Part shown: one piece after another, positions 35,934 to 48,663 of the stretch
Layout: each line of letters begins with the position of its first letter
Position numbering within the stretch: position 1 is the first letter of the stretch
NCBI GenBank assembly: GCA_951799425.1
Contig: OX637392.1
Span: forward strand, 57,403,593 to 57,467,592
Direction of reading: 5' to 3'
From: Ilex aquifolium
Lineage: Eukaryota > Streptophyta > Magnoliopsida > Aquifoliales > Aquifoliaceae
Length of the DNA stretch: 64,000 nt
Notes under the pieces: generated by a model
What the model was told of the DNA's origin: nothing
The model's database searches: none
The model's input: the letters and a program-made list of their open reading frames with translations, nothing else
Translations under genes and position numbers: made by a program

Positions 35934-37308
35934 TACTTAAGTATAAATAGCATTATTCAAAATGAATGAGCAATGCTGATTGAGAACTAATTTGGGGGAA
36001 AAACAATTTGAGAATCTAATGCATGGTTGATCATGTCTCAACTTGACTTTTGTTTCTAGACTATTCGAGCTGGAGGTCTTTTCAAATATCAAAGCATTTA
36101 GGAAACGAGAAAATATTAAGCCTTGTCCCTAACACTTTGCTAACATTAAGTTAATATTTCTCATCCATACACCTTCTAAACATGTTCTTCTTTGTCAATT
36201 ATCAACTATTTTTATCAATACAATTTATCGTCACTAATGTTTCTTAAGCTCACTCCATTATGTGCCACACTCTACCGCTTTCTTCTTCCATGGCTAAGCA
36301 ATTGGTGGTGATCCTTCAATTATTCAATCTAAAAACAACATAGATAAAAAAAAATACCTGAAGGTGGTGGCAAAATGGTCAGTGGTGGCAGGATTGGCAA
36401 AGAGAAGGTGAGTGGCGGCGTTGATGATGGTGGTGGAGTCGGAGTATCATTATAGAAAGGCCTGATCTCATACCTCAAATTACAGCTGGGCGTCCGAATT
36501 CTCCGTCCTAATTTTTCATCGAAATCTGAGAGTTTTCCAATAATCCCTTCTAGGCAGTCATCGCATTGGAGTTAAGATAAATCGGGAGTGCATTGCAAAA
36601 GCCCATATATCATCTGAGAGTCAGGGCCACTCATGTTCCCAGTAGCGAACTTGCGCAAAGAATCACCTGATGTGGCTTGCTTCTTTAGGCTATCCGACAA
36701 GGTTCTCACTGCATTACCAAACTGATCAACGTTTGACACATTATTGGGGTTCCACATAGGCATTGTCGAACTAGTACTAATTTGAGTACCTTAACATACA
36801 ACTATTGTACCATCCGACTGTCTCGATGTAATTTTCACAATCTTGGGGGAGTCTACGAGCAGAGTCATCGACACAACTACAACAAATATCTAATTCAACA
36901 TCTCGACAAAGGGCGATTGCGTTAACTCTATCGGAGTTTTGGCCAACAGAGGAATTGTAGAAGCCGTATGTGTCCATATTAGAGGAGAACGAGGAGAGGA
37001 GGGTGTCCTTATTTGCCTGATGCATGGGGGTAGTATGGGTGTTGTCCTTGTTTGCCTCATTTTTGCTTGTAATAGTAACATTGATTGAACAGACGTAGGC
37101 TAGGAACTCAGGCTGGGCATTGATGAGGCCAACAAAGTTTAGGATGGTATGAGCGAGGAAGAAAAGCAGACTCCAACAACCCATTATTACTTACTGGATT
37201 ATATGAAATACAAGAAGATTTCAATAGCAGAAATTGATGAAACATATATAAGAACCTCAACTCTCAACTGAAAGTTGACACTGTTGTCGTCCACGGCCTT
37301 TCGACAGT

Positions 37309-37321
37309 TTGACTCTTGACT
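37309..37321. promoter_or_regulatory. Paired W-box cores upstream of the 37184 start
   Basis: TTGACTCTTGACTT, about 125 bp upstream of the pseudogene ATG; same spacing as at 63088 and 776. Confidence 0.42.
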
Positions 37322-37971
37322 TGGAGAGTTGAAAAGTTAACGACTATTTTTTTTTTGCTTGGGAATTGAGTTGAAACTTCTTTTTTACCCCCTTGTGCTT
37401 TTATAATAGGCACTTCATCTCTTTATGCTTTTAGACTTATTTGCTCCCGTTACCATTTCGATCCAAATAAATAGATCATTGTTTTTTTATTAGTTGCGTA
37501 AAAATTTGATTACATAGCGGATAATTTTTTGGTGGATTTTGGAGATAGGTGATTATAAATTCGATTAATCGTGGATGTTGATTTGACATCATTGTCGAAT
37601 TTAGGAAAATGTGTTGGAAAAGGTAGTGGTCCTGGAAAAACCATTGCTTTTGGTCTCCAACTTGGCAAAGTAAACAAGAAATTAGTAGTGCTTGCCCTAA
37701 AGTCCAATATGAATAAGTGGAAACAATTATCTCATTCTAGAAAACGGTTTAACAAAAACTGAACATTGTAAAAAGGTACCTTATCTTCCTACAAGCTATA
37801 CCTCTTTTCTTTTCTTAAGCTAGGTGTTTGAAACCATCTTACACGATAGAAAATGGACTTGAATTTAGTGGGCACGATGAAGTTTATAATTCCCTCATAA
37901 TTTATTTTTGAGGCTCCTATGGGAATTGTAATTTAATCACCACCAAGAAAATTCATGATTGAATACCTATC
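37322..37971. other. Conserved CRK upstream block
   Basis: Positions 37500-37965 match 50345-50800 and partly 9420-9720 and 57480-57620. A 63-codon plus frame (37571-37762) lies here, but it is interrupted in the related copies, so it is not supported as a gene. Confidence 0.5.
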
Positions 37972-39613
37972 TGAAAGGAATCATATAATAAAAGCAGCGG
38001 AATTTAAAAAAATAATAATTTGATTCTTCATATCAGTACCTGTTCATGTTTAATACAAACCGAGAAACCTTAGATCTATAGAGAAGATTAAGGGTTACAT
38101 CTTGAAGCATGTCTTTAACAATTTTCAAGCATTCTCAAAAACTTTAAATCTTCAAATCTGAATTTGATCTTTACCCCAAGCCTCGCAAACGTTTGACCTC
38201 TATCGGTATCCACACGAATTGACAAACTTGAAAGATCTACGTTAGCCATTGATAAAACTAGAAGAGAGAGAGAATGAGGGGTGGTTCTTCTTGTGCTAGC
38301 AAGAAAAATTGTTATATCATAATATTCACCTCCTACATAAAGGTATTTATAGAGCTTTAAATGCTCTAATCCTAGTTTGGGTCAAGTTGCAATTATATCA
38401 TAATTACTAATAACCCTTTTATTAACCAATAATTGTAATAAAGTCCCTAATTAACTCTTAATTGGTTGTCTCTCTTTTATCCTTTAGTTTTCAATCAATT
38501 CTATTGTGTGTGACCCTATAGTTTCAAGCATACCTGGTTGTAGACATTCGATACTAACTACAAGTAGCATCTCAAATTAGAACTCTTTCTAATTTAGCTT
38601 GAATTAGAACTCTTATAATTCTCCCTTTATTAAGAACAATTAATATATTTACATTAATTTCATTCTTCGGGCTTCTACTAATCATGAGTGACACCTAGCA
38701 GCATATCATGATCAACATCTGGATAGCACGAAGTAGGTAAAGAACCTATTGAGTCTATAGTTGCTATGCAATTCAATCCTTCTATCATACAATGCCCCAA
38801 TTGACTTACTAGGGTATGAAATTACTGTAAAAACCCCTAATTCAATCTTATGTGTTCGATCTTAGAACCATGACTCTTAATGATCAATTAGAAACTCTTT
38901 TCTAATTTTCATTCTGCCTTGGCTAAGGACTATTTGAGTCATATCCTAGAAGATCACATAGGACATTCTCCATTTATTTACTAAGGATGATAGATTCTAT
39001 TTTTTACACTCATAAGTCTTCATGCATGCCTAACTATATCCAACAATATATATCCAAGTTACATGGTTAGTATATGAATATGTTGTATAGTTAAAGCATA
39101 GAAGTCCATGCACAAGACAACCATGGTGTCTCAAGTCTAAGGATCAGTTGCATATCTATAACTTTAGGATTTAAGATTGACAGGTATGTAAAACTCCATA
39201 TGAAAAATCCTACGTTAGTTAATGGTCACGTTCAGTGTACTTATTCTCTAACAAACACCCACACACCTGCTTCAGTGTCCCTACACTAGTGACTTGGACG
39301 AGTCACCTCATATCAAATATGAGTAAACATAGTGCATGCTAGTCTATCCGGATTACATAGTACCCAAATAATAATCATATGACTAGGAATATTTAAGAGT
39401 TAAAGTACTAAGAAGTATATGTCTCATCTTCTTAACACCTTGAGAAACTATATTCTTAACTTATACTCTATGGACTATATCATTTATATTAAAATGAAAT
39501 AAAGTAGAAACATGATAAATAAACTTGCCCTTTTATTTAATTAAGTAATGAATGTTACTAGTACAACCCTAAAACATCATCTATATGATTGGTCTTAGAG
39601 CATACTACTAACA
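37972..39613. mobile_element. Solo LTR, 1.64 kb
   Basis: Starts TGAAAGGAATC, ends TACTAACA, with a perfect 5-bp repeat CTATC at 37967-37971 and 39614-39618. The related blocks at 9685 and 57937 run uninterrupted across this point. No coding parts. Lineage not assigned. Confidence 0.75.
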
Positions 39614-39618
39614 CTATC

Positions 39619-40143
39619 ATCTATCACAAAACAAGTATAGTTGGTTTTCTTTACACATTCTTTCTGACAACAACAATTGTTACTATGACATTATCCAAGC
39701 ACAAAACAATCAATACTTCAATAAAACAATATTATTTTCTTGTCAATTGGAAAATTTTCCTTTGATTTACGTGAAAGGATATATATATAGTGATCTTTCC
39801 CGTATGTGTTTAGTATCACTTTACCCGTCATTCTTTTTAATTGTGCTACTTTAGTCCTTTGACTTAACAATTTTTATAACTTTGGTTCAATGAAAAATTG
39901 TGGTTTAACTACACATAATAGGTGGTATGCGGGTCTCGCATGACCGCATTTAAGGGGTCACTTTAGTTCTTAAATTTACAATTCACTTCATTCGAGTTTA
40001 CAGTTTGAATCACCTTTTTCACTCTATCTAGGATAAAGTTCAGTAACGAATGTTTCGCCAACAGACGATGGCATGGCAGACTGTGTTTTGTTGAGTAAAG
40101 AGAACACGGGTGGGTGAGGCACAAAAAAAGTAATCAATGAAGT
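39619..40143. other. 3' flank of the next unit: foldback MITE and exon relic
   Basis: A foldback MITE copy lies at about 39830-40005 (core GGTGGTATGCGGGTCTCGC). Positions 40020-40130 match 10800-10910, the relic downstream of the second-kinase last exon. Confidence 0.45.
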
Positions 40144-40731
40144 TGTTGTTGGTCCAAAACAAACAACTTGAACAATGTAGTTGATGAGCCCAAATCTAAC
40201 CGTGCTCGGCCCAATAAATCAAGCAAACCCAAATCAGTTAAAAGGAAGGTCAAGCCCAGTTCGTGAATCCGACCCAGCCCAAGGTCCAAGGAGTTTAAGA
40301 ATAATTAGAGCACGTGGGGTGTAATCATCGGGATACTCACTCTCGAAGATCAATCCTACCTTTAATTGTACTTAACTTTTGTAGTTATCCTCCCCAAAAG
40401 ATTAGTGTCTTTACCCTCACGTCACCGCCTCACCATGCCTATAAATTGTAAGCTCTCTCCATTGAGAGGGGCATCTCAATACACATTGAGCTCTATCTCT
40501 ACACCTCTCCCGGAGCTTTCTCTCTCTTACTTTATTCATCAATAAAGACCCCCCGACCACTGTTGTCATTTTCCAAAGTGGAGTAGGTTACCTGGACAGA
40601 ACCACTATATATTTGTGTATTGACTCAATATTTACGTTACTGCCATTAATTGCTTTATTAATTGTCCATTAATTATACTTTATCATACATTCGGCTGTTG
40701 ATTTTGCACGAGACTATTTTGTGCATTATCA
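40144..40731 (+). mobile_element. Probable solo LTR, 0.59 kb
   Basis: Starts TGTTGTTGGTCC and ends CATTATCA; flanks GAAGT and GTAGT fit a 5-bp repeat with one mismatch. Inside is a promoter-like region (TATAAATTG near 40440) and an AATAAAG signal near 40541, as in plant Gypsy LTRs. The CRK 3' flank resumes directly after it. Confidence 0.55.
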
Positions 40732-40894
40732 GTAGTAACAACATGTTTATCACTGTAAATTTGTAACCTGAAACATTACTGAGGATATAACTTAGTAACT
40801 GAAACCTCATTAAGTGACTAATGGTCATACTTACTTTTTGATTGATTGGACCAAGATGCCCTGATTCGTATCCTCGAAGTAATGACATTTGTTG

Positions 40895-42185
40895 GATCTG
40901 ATATAGTAGTATATTAAAAAAAAAAAATTTGTAGTGAAACTCGTTTTATTAATTAATAAAAGTTTGTTCTTTCCATTTTATTGAGAATCTATATGGGCAA
41001 AATATTTGTATTATATTTTATATATGATATGCATGTGTGTCTTATATTTTACATTGTAGATAATCTGGTGTGTAGAGTTCAGCTTATGTACAGAAAATCA
41101 GATTATCGGATTCTTGCATAATATGAGTATATATTCACAATCGTAGATGGAATTGGACACGTCATCGGTATGATTGTAGTGTAATATTTTGACATAGTCT
41201 GTCTTGACTATAGGAGATTGGTTTATGTCTCGGATTATTACACTAGTACACTTTGTGTATTGAACAGACCCATGTTAAAGTTATTATCTTTTATTGATTT
41301 AATAAGATAATAAATATCTCATGATTAGTATGTCTGCTTATGCTCTTAATCTCTAAATATTTAATTGCCACGTGCATATAATGTTTATCACTTTAATTCA
41401 TCAAAGAGTGAGATTCATATTGAGTCAATAAGCTCGATAAATTGGGAGACGAAGTTATTTGTATGGTAGAAATTAAATATTAAAGGAAACCACATCCTAG
41501 TATTTAAATGAGTTGATGATGTCCTTTTGAGGAAACTCATAAGTTTTGTTCATGTCAAACCCTGTAGGTGGATTTAATTATCTGACATGACAAATAAGTT
41601 GAGTGTTAAGGTCTCAAGGAATAAAATAAGTCAATTAAATATAATTGTCAGTGATTTATTTAATTGATGGACATCTGTAATCTTAAACGTGGGGAGATTA
41701 TTAAGCATATAATAATAAGGAGCTCGAATATAATTTTGAGATAAGACACAAGAGATCAATAATAAATCTTTAGTGGACTGACTTATTATTAAATGGCTGT
41801 AGGGTGTTTGTTCTGAGTTGAACATAGGAATCCTAAGCCCATTGGGAGCCCGATCCTTATTTCTCCTTAGGGTCTCTATCGTAGCTTATATATAGACGTC
41901 TAGGTTCTCTATTTCAACATCTTATCTTTACTCATGTTTTTTAAGGAGGTTGAAAGAGAGAGTAAGGACTCGGAGGTCTTAGCAGCCCACATTGCATCCG
42001 AATTATGACGTTGGGGGATATACGGCAGAAGGCCGCGAGGTTCGTCGAGCTGTAGTCGTTGTTCTGTTCTGCGTTCGTGCTGAGATGAGATCAGTCCCGA
42101 GAGATCTCGAAGGTAAACCCTAATTCCGTCTTATAGGATTTTAAAAGAAAATTTTTGATATTCGATACATACGTCAAATATTATC
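40895..42185 (+). mobile_element. Insertion in the dead CRK last exon, LTR-like
   Basis: About 1.29 kb of unrelated sequence between two halves of exon 7. Positions 41880-42120 resemble an LTR promoter and leader (TTATATATAGACG, then a GC-richer stretch). No clear paired ends or target repeat, so a solo LTR is a guess. Confidence 0.4.
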
Positions 42186-43564
42186 AAGCCCTGAGGGTAC
42201 TAGGAGAGTAACAGAGAAGCTATTAAGTATGAGAACACATTGCAGTCCAATATGGATTCATCTCATTACGTCTTGTATTGAACTTGAACTAGCCCTCAAT
42301 TTGGGATCTATTATATTTGAAGTGGTTCCATCTTGCAAATTTCTCCGAGCCTATAAGAATGCAACATGTGTTGTTACATGCTTTGATTGAATCATAATTT
42401 TATAGGGCTACTAATGCATCACTCTTATTTATACTTATGTAGCTTAGAAGAATCTCTACATTCTCCCTATGTCGAAAAGAGTTGTTCTTCTAACCACTTA
42501 GAATCTCTAGAGCAGGTCAAAGTTGAAAACATCTGACTTAATTGAATATTGCCAGCGCATTGCATACTTTGGTGCCATATGAACGCTGCAATTGTTCAAT
42601 CGTATGTATACTAATAGTATTAGAAGTTGAAGAGACCACATTTAGGTTCGTAGACAGGCTTCAACTTAAGTCTCTTATGTTTTCCCCTCAAGGTAATTCA
42701 AGAACTAATTAATTTTTATGTTCAAGAATAATTTTAATCAAATCATATTTTTGTTTGTTTTAATTAAAGAATACATGGTGAGGATTCTCCAAGACTTTTG
42801 CACTACTTTGATTATGGATAATCAATAAAAGAGAATGCAACATAGGCTAAGAATTATTGGTACTTACTAGGTCCCTACAATCCTACCCATGTTGCCTTGA
42901 GTTTCATTGAGTACAAAAACCTTGCCATCTCAAAATGCAGAATTTTAGGGTTCACATCTGCATCTATCAGAATACTACTAGCTTTGAAATCGCCATGAAT
43001 AATCGAAAATTGAGAATCTTCATGAAGATAAAGAAGTCCCTTAATAATTCCTCCTATGATTTTGTATCGTGTGTCCCAATCCGAATATACTCGTTTACCT
43101 TCATTTGTAAATCCGTCCAAGCATTTGGCGTAATCAGAGTTATAACAAATCCCAATTATTTATAGAAAACATGTTGCAGAATTTTCGATTTTCTGCTATA
43201 TTTCAACTAAACAAGGATTTTAAAGGTTGCAAGGATTTTAAATGGTTATTGATAGCTATTTTGTTTGATACTTTGTGTATGAAGGTAAATATGTATTCAT
43301 GATTAAGTTCATACAGATAAGAACTTTAGAATGGAATGTTGAAGGCTGGCATATCAAATAGGAAATGATCAAGACTTGCATTGGCAGAACCTCATATGCT
43401 ATAAGCCTTTTCGTTCCTTCCAAATAGAAATCTAGGAGCCTAACTAAATTCCTGTGTTGAAGGTTCACTGCCAATTCTATTTTTTCTTAAATTCCTATTC
43501 ACCTAGTCTGAAACCTCTTGACATCCTCTTCCTAGCTATTTCTCTTCCCTTTGAAGCTACCATG

Positions 43565-44480
43565 TGGATATATCAGAACCAATATTCCAGAAATTAGTTC
43601 TCTCACGCAATGGAAGTTTTTGATTTGACACAGCTCGAGATTAGTTCTCGCTATAATCACACCTGCGAGAAATTATTGATCGAAAAATGTCATCAAAGTT
43701 AGGGAAATCAAAAGAGGATAGGAAATTGCATGAGTAGTTACATATACCATATGGCAGACTTTAATAGGAGAACATCTTGTTTTTTGTTTAATAAAATCAA
43801 AAGTCTAGAAAAAAAAAAAAAGAGAGAGAAGAAAACATGGAGTGCAAGTCTCCCAAGACCTCTCCCAACTAAATTGCTTGCTATAATACTATGCAAAGAC
43901 ACACACACATACACGTATACACACACTAGCATTGGCCCTTACTAGTGCCCAATTAATTTTTGGCCAATGTGTTCAACTAATTTTTCTACTTCAAATGAGT
44001 AGTTACATAAACAATAATGGTGGAAGTAGTAATATAGATAAGTTGGGTTCATCACATAAGTAGTAATGTTCCAGGCTAGCAAAGATTTTTTAGATCGGAT
44101 AGAAGTTGTCAAATATTTTTTTATAGTCGGTTTGGTAGGAAGGATAAAAATAAAAGGGATAGAAAAGTAGACTGATAGACTTCCTTTTGGTGGAGGAAAT
44201 AAACTTTTTTTCTATCATTTTTTATTGGCATGAGGAATGGAAAGGTAGGGAAAAAATAAATTTTTTGTTGTTTGTTTGGTACGAGGAAGAAAATGAGAGA
44301 AAATTATTCGAGATGAGAGTACCAGAAATGCCCTCACACATAAAAGATCAATATAATACAGTTTATCACAACCACTATAACATAATATAATTTCCCACGT
44401 AACCGGTGGTGTCATAATTTCAAGTTTTGTTGCTTGTAAGTTTGATTTTTCACCGAATTATACATTCACAACATCTTTCA
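43565..44480. other. Intron remnant and degraded MITE
   Basis: The place where the glycine-loop exon should be holds unrelated sequence. An ACAC/ATAC run sits at 43898-43927. Positions 44126-44290 contain GTTTGGTAGGAAGG and GTTTGGTACGAGGAAG phrases, probably a worn copy of the MITE at 6712-7445. Confidence 0.35.
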
Positions 44481-45699
44481 ATTTTTTTTCTTGCTATGGT
44501 GATGAGAATCTTCGTGTTTTGGCTTCCTCTGCTTTCTCTTTCTTAGAAAGATGCAAATGAAAATGATAAGATTGACAACGGTGACAATCGGAACCATAAT
44601 ATATATTGTAGATAGTTTAAGTTTTATTATTGGCTTTGCCTGCAAAAGAATAGAAATATACTTTGATTTTGTCATATATATCCGCAGTGAAAAATAAATT
44701 TGTTTAGCATAATTAATCTAGTACTTTTGTTAAAGGACAATCCAATGACTAAGGCAAATATTTTAAGTTCCTCTAATTTTTTTAATTTTTTTTATTCAAA
44801 CAATGCAATTGTGACTTAATTTAAGGACTCAAAAAAGAGAACAATCAAAACGATACCTAGAGGTGGTGGGGACTAGGTGGGTGGCGGCAACAGGGTTGGT
44901 GGCAGCAGCTGGGTGTTGGTGGTGTAACCGGAGAATAATTATAGAAACGACCGATATCATACCGAAAATTACAACTGGGTGTTAGAACTCTCCCTCCTAA
45001 TTTTCCATCGCAACAACGAGAGAGTTGTCCAACAGCCGTTTTTAGGCAGATGTCACATTGGAGTTGAGATAAATCGGGGGTGCACTGCATAAGTGCATGT
45101 ATAGTCTGAAAGTCAGGGCCAATAATACTCCCAGTAGCAAATTTTTGCAAAGAATCACCCGATGTAGCTTTCTTCCTTGTACTGTTCAACAAGTTCATCA
45201 GTGCATCATTAAATTGAACAACGTCTGACACATTATTGAGGTTCCACACATACACTGCTGGACCAGTATTGAGAGTGTGAAATATAGTGTTATTTGAGAA
45301 CCTTAACATACAGCTATCGTACCATCCTACTGCCTCACTGTAGTTTCCACAAACTTGCAAGATCTTACGAGCAGAATCACTGATACAACTACGACAGATT
45401 TTCAAATCAACGTCTCCACGACAAAGCGCAATGGCGTTAACTCTATATGAGTTTTTGCCAACAGAGGAATTGTAAAAGCCATAACTGTTAATGTTGGAGG
45501 AGAGGGAGGAGAGGAGGGTTTTCTTGTTTTCCTCATACATGGGGGTGGTATGGGTGTTGTTTTTATTTGCCTCATACGCACCGGCCGTTGTAACATTGAG
45601 TCCACAGACGTAGCCTAAGAAATCAGGCTGTGGATTTATGAGACCAACAAAGTTTATGATGATATGAGAAAGGAAGAAAAACTGACTCCAATACCCCAT

Positions 45700-46160
45700 T
45701 AATGTTACTGTATTATATGGTACAAGGATATTGCAGAAGCACAACGATGGTTGTGAAGGATGGTATATGAACTAATTGGTGGTTGAGTATACAAGAATCT
45801 GGTGAAGACTGTCATCATGTTATATAGACTGGTGAAAGAGAACAAAAGGTATGGGTGTCAATTGAGTCCTGTCAACTCATTTCGGATTCATAACAAACAC
45901 TAGTCAACTTTAATTCAACTTATTTTTATTAATTGTTTCGCATGTTCTAATATTAAATCAACCTGTTTATTATTGAGTATAAAAACGAGTAAAACAATCA
46001 TCTTATATTACAAGGGTAAATGTCAATACTTGATAAAAAAATGAAAAAAATTCCGGTATTTTTTTTCATACAATACTAGTTAAACTTGATAATCATATCA
46101 ATTTTGGGTTATTCGTGCTTGACACCAATCCAACTTGTGTTGTCGTCTGCCTATTTTGTT
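45700..46160. other. 5' flank with hAT-like remnant
   Basis: Positions 45848-46125 (GGGTGTCAATTGAGTC...) are related to 6886-7016, 49673-49800 and 55885-56345, in each case upstream of a CRK copy. No W-box core is seen at the usual place here. Confidence 0.4.
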
Positions 46161-46164
46161 TTTG

Positions 46165-46235
46165 CTGCTTTGTGGTGAGGCCAACAAAGTTTATGAGAAT
46201 ATAAGAAAGGAAGAAAAGCACAGAGGACATATAAG
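46165..46235 (-). pseudogene. Short relic of a CRK signal-peptide region
   Basis: GGCCAACAAAGTTTATGAGA and the following AGAAAGGAAGAAAAGCA match the signal-peptide coding stretch of the other copies. Nothing downstream survives. Confidence 0.5.
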
Positions 46236-47534
46236 ATGATAGAAGCTTTCAGTACCTGAGCACATATAAGATGGTGGAGGACGATGAACTAATAGCTTGA
46301 ATGTAAAGTTGCCCATAATTTTTTTTTTTTTTTTTAATGGGCAGGTGAACGAACTGGCCAGACGTTTACACTCCCTTGTGAATTGAATGTGGAAAGTTTT
46401 TAAAGAAAATAGAAGGTTGAGTGGGGTGTGAGTGGTTAATGACAAGGAAAGCACAGAGGAGATAGGATTTTTTTTTTGGGTACTATTTAGAATTGTGTTT
46501 GTTTACATATTCTATTGGGACATCTTATGGCCACCGTAGTCCTATGAAGAACTTTAGAGTGTTTTATTTATTTGTACATACCGACAGCACATTAGAAATG
46601 CAATTAACCTTATATGGGTCTGACCTGCAAAATCTCTGGTTAGACTTAGAGCTTGGGAGTGTGTTGCTCCAAAATCTGTTGCAATTGACAGAATGTCTTA
46701 ATCAACAGACAGTTGCCAAGTGATTTCTTGTGGATGGGTTTAAACGTCTTATTTCAAGATTTCTTTGGATGAATTCTTAAAGCGATGAACACACAAAATA
46801 ATGAATCAATAAAAGTAGACTCATTTATTAATCCAATCGAATGAGTTTCAGTTACAGCGATACTAAATAAATAGCCTTTGATTGCAGCACTAACTATTTT
46901 TTAAAACTAACTTTAGCACTACTCCTAAATGCCCTGATCGTGGGTCCTCTGGGGGGTTTGAGTTGTTTTTCAACTTCCTTCTTTTCCTCCTTTTATAGCC
47001 ACTTCTTTCGACAATTTTTCTTTTTATCGACGGTTGATTGACTTTGTAACTTTCAGATAGTTATTCATTCTTTTAAACCAAAGTTAGGGCTGATCATGGG
47101 TTTAGGGTGTAGGGTGTGTGGAGCTGATCATGAGTTTAAGTTTGGCCTTGAGCTTGAAAAGGGCCAAGAAAAATAAAAAAGAAAAGAATTGGGCCCATAT
47201 CGAAAATTGGAGTCACCACAAAGAAAATTCATGGATTCAATCCCTATCGTATATCATAAAACAAGTATAACTGTTTTTTTTACACATTCTTTCTTTCTAA
47301 CAACAATAATTGTTTCTATGCCTTTTCCTAGCACAAACCATCAGTACTTCAAAATTACAAAATTATTTTCTTATCAATTAGGAAATTTTCCTTTAATTAC
47401 ATTATAGGATATTATATTGTGGATTGAATACGGAATTGTTCAAAAATAAAATAGAAGACTGAGTGGGATGGGAGTGGTTAAAGACAAGGAAGGCAATTTG
47501 GTGGTGGTTTCCTCACTTGACTTTCTCATAATTG
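46236..47534. other. Intergenic, CRK upstream block interrupted by unknown sequence
   Basis: Positions 46525-46680 match 50045-50200; 47210-47410 match 57900-58060 and 50755-51000. Between them (about 46735-47190) is unassigned sequence with a T-rich centre. No gene. Confidence 0.4.
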
Positions 47535-47930
47535 CAGCGCTTCGATGAACTGCTTCCGACTTCTTCATTCGGTTTGTAGCTATACCGTATAGTAGAATGT
47601 AAAATTCCTTTTAATGGGAATAGTTATACTGAAGCAAGCATTCCAGCGAAACAATCCTTTGACAACAGGCTTTGCCCAACACTAAGACTGACTGACTTTA
47701 TACAGAAAGAGGAAAATCAACGATCCAAACTCTTAAATAAAGAAAAACCTTATTCTAAAAAAAAAAGTCCACCGCTCAGTTACGCACTTCGCTCGCTTTA
47801 GTTACATCCCATCTTCTAACAACTAAGCTAAGTTAAGGGGGACTTGATTAGTTCACCAATAGCAGTAATAGCGTCAGTTAAGGCTCGTTCCGAAAGAGAT
47901 ATACGTAGAGCGGTTTCAGTCCCTTTTCAT
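47535..47930. other. Possible organelle-derived (mitochondrial) insertion
   Basis: A sharp change in texture: less AT-rich, no homopolymers except one A run, phrases such as CACTTCGCTCGCTTTAG and GCTCGTTCCGAAAGAGA that look like plant mitochondrial intergenic DNA. CRK-flank sequence resumes at about 47935. The call is impression-based. Confidence 0.35.
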
Positions 47931-48122
47931 ATAATACATCAACATAATACAATTTCATCACAACAATTACTACAAAATATACAATTTCTCATGTAGTTAA
48001 TGGTATCATGATTTCCAGTTTTATTCCCACATCACAATCACTATTGCTGCTTGTAAGTTTGATTTTTAATTTGTTTTTTCTTGCTACGATGATGAGAAAC
48101 ATAGTGTTTTTGTTTCCTCTGC

Positions 48123-48220
48123 TTACTCTAGAAAGATGCAAATGAAAACGATAAGAATGACAACAATGACAGTTGGAACAACAATAGTGTAGACAGTTCG
48201 AGTTTTGCTATTGTCTTCAC
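48123..48220 (-). pseudogene. Vestigial CRK membrane exon
   Basis: After an AG acceptor, reads GEDNSKTRTVYTIVVPT, then a helix ending FICIFLE and a stop, where intact copies continue LRKRKQRKP. It lies downstream of the open ectodomain 48664-49470, whose own frame stops earlier. Confidence 0.75.
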
Positions 48221-48663
48221 CTGCAAAAGCAGAAATATACTTTGATTATGTTATATTTCACTAGCCAATTTTTGGATATGGAATTCATATATAGTGACAA
48301 TCGCTATACATCTCCATAGTGATAGTAAATGTGTTTAGCATAATTAATCAAAATGTATCGCCCAAGTACTTTTGTTAAGGGACTATATTCGAAGAGACAA
48401 TAAACGAAGAGAATACATAAAAAGAAATAGTAAATGGTAAATTCCATCTACACATTTTGCTTATGTAAAATACAATCCCGTAATTTAAAAAAAAAAAAAA
48501 ATTACCAAATAACACCTTGTACGAGTTTGTTAATTAGTGCGGTCAAATTAACCCTATTGTTCTTATGGGACTTAATTTAGGGACGTAATTTAGGGACCTA
48601 AAAAGAACACAATCAAAACGATAGCTACAAGTGGTGGCAGCAAGGTTGGTGGTAGCGGCAGGG

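Larger units (their letters stand above)
23785..37184 (-). pseudogene. Type A CRK pseudogene split by about 12.5 kb of transposons
   Basis: Exon 1 is 37184-36358 and the membrane exon 23876-23785. The intron between holds the Tourist-like MITE, two Copia elements and a hAT MITE. The signal peptide, YVC cysteine and type A block are present. DUF26-A has lost one residue in the first spacing (C-x7-C: CRDVELDIC). The frame breaks near 36777 after RYSN, resumes with NPNNVSNVDQF, and meets a stop after CTPDLS; the CC and C of DUF26-B are also degraded. The membrane exon ends FASF-stop, exactly as in the 2975-4189 copy, so the kinase was lost before the two copies separated. Not expected to give protein. 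Confidence 0.85.
40750..45699 (-). pseudogene. CRK with an open type A ectodomain and a ruined kinase
   Basis: Exon 1 (45699-44857, 280 codons) is open: signal peptide, DUF26-A (CRGDVDLKICRSC) and DUF26-B (CTPDLSQLQCDIC) with all cysteines. The frame then enters a shifted proline linker (SCCHQPCCRH) and ends at TAG, exactly the last three exon bases before the GT donor. The membrane exon (44639 to about 44500) retains FICIFLRKRK but has an in-frame stop and a frameshift, and its donor is gone. The kinase: no glycine-loop exon found; exon 4 relic about 43563-43355; exon 5 about 43110-42873 with HGD for HRD and HFE for DFG plus a frameshift; exon 6 about 42590-42436; exon 7 split into 42356-42186 and 40893-40750 by an insert. 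The kinase is certainly dead; the 280-residue secreted product may still be made. Confidence 0.85.

Noticed and set aside
37571-37762. 63-codon plus frame in the conserved upstream block
   Set aside because: The related block at 50400-50600 does not keep the frame.
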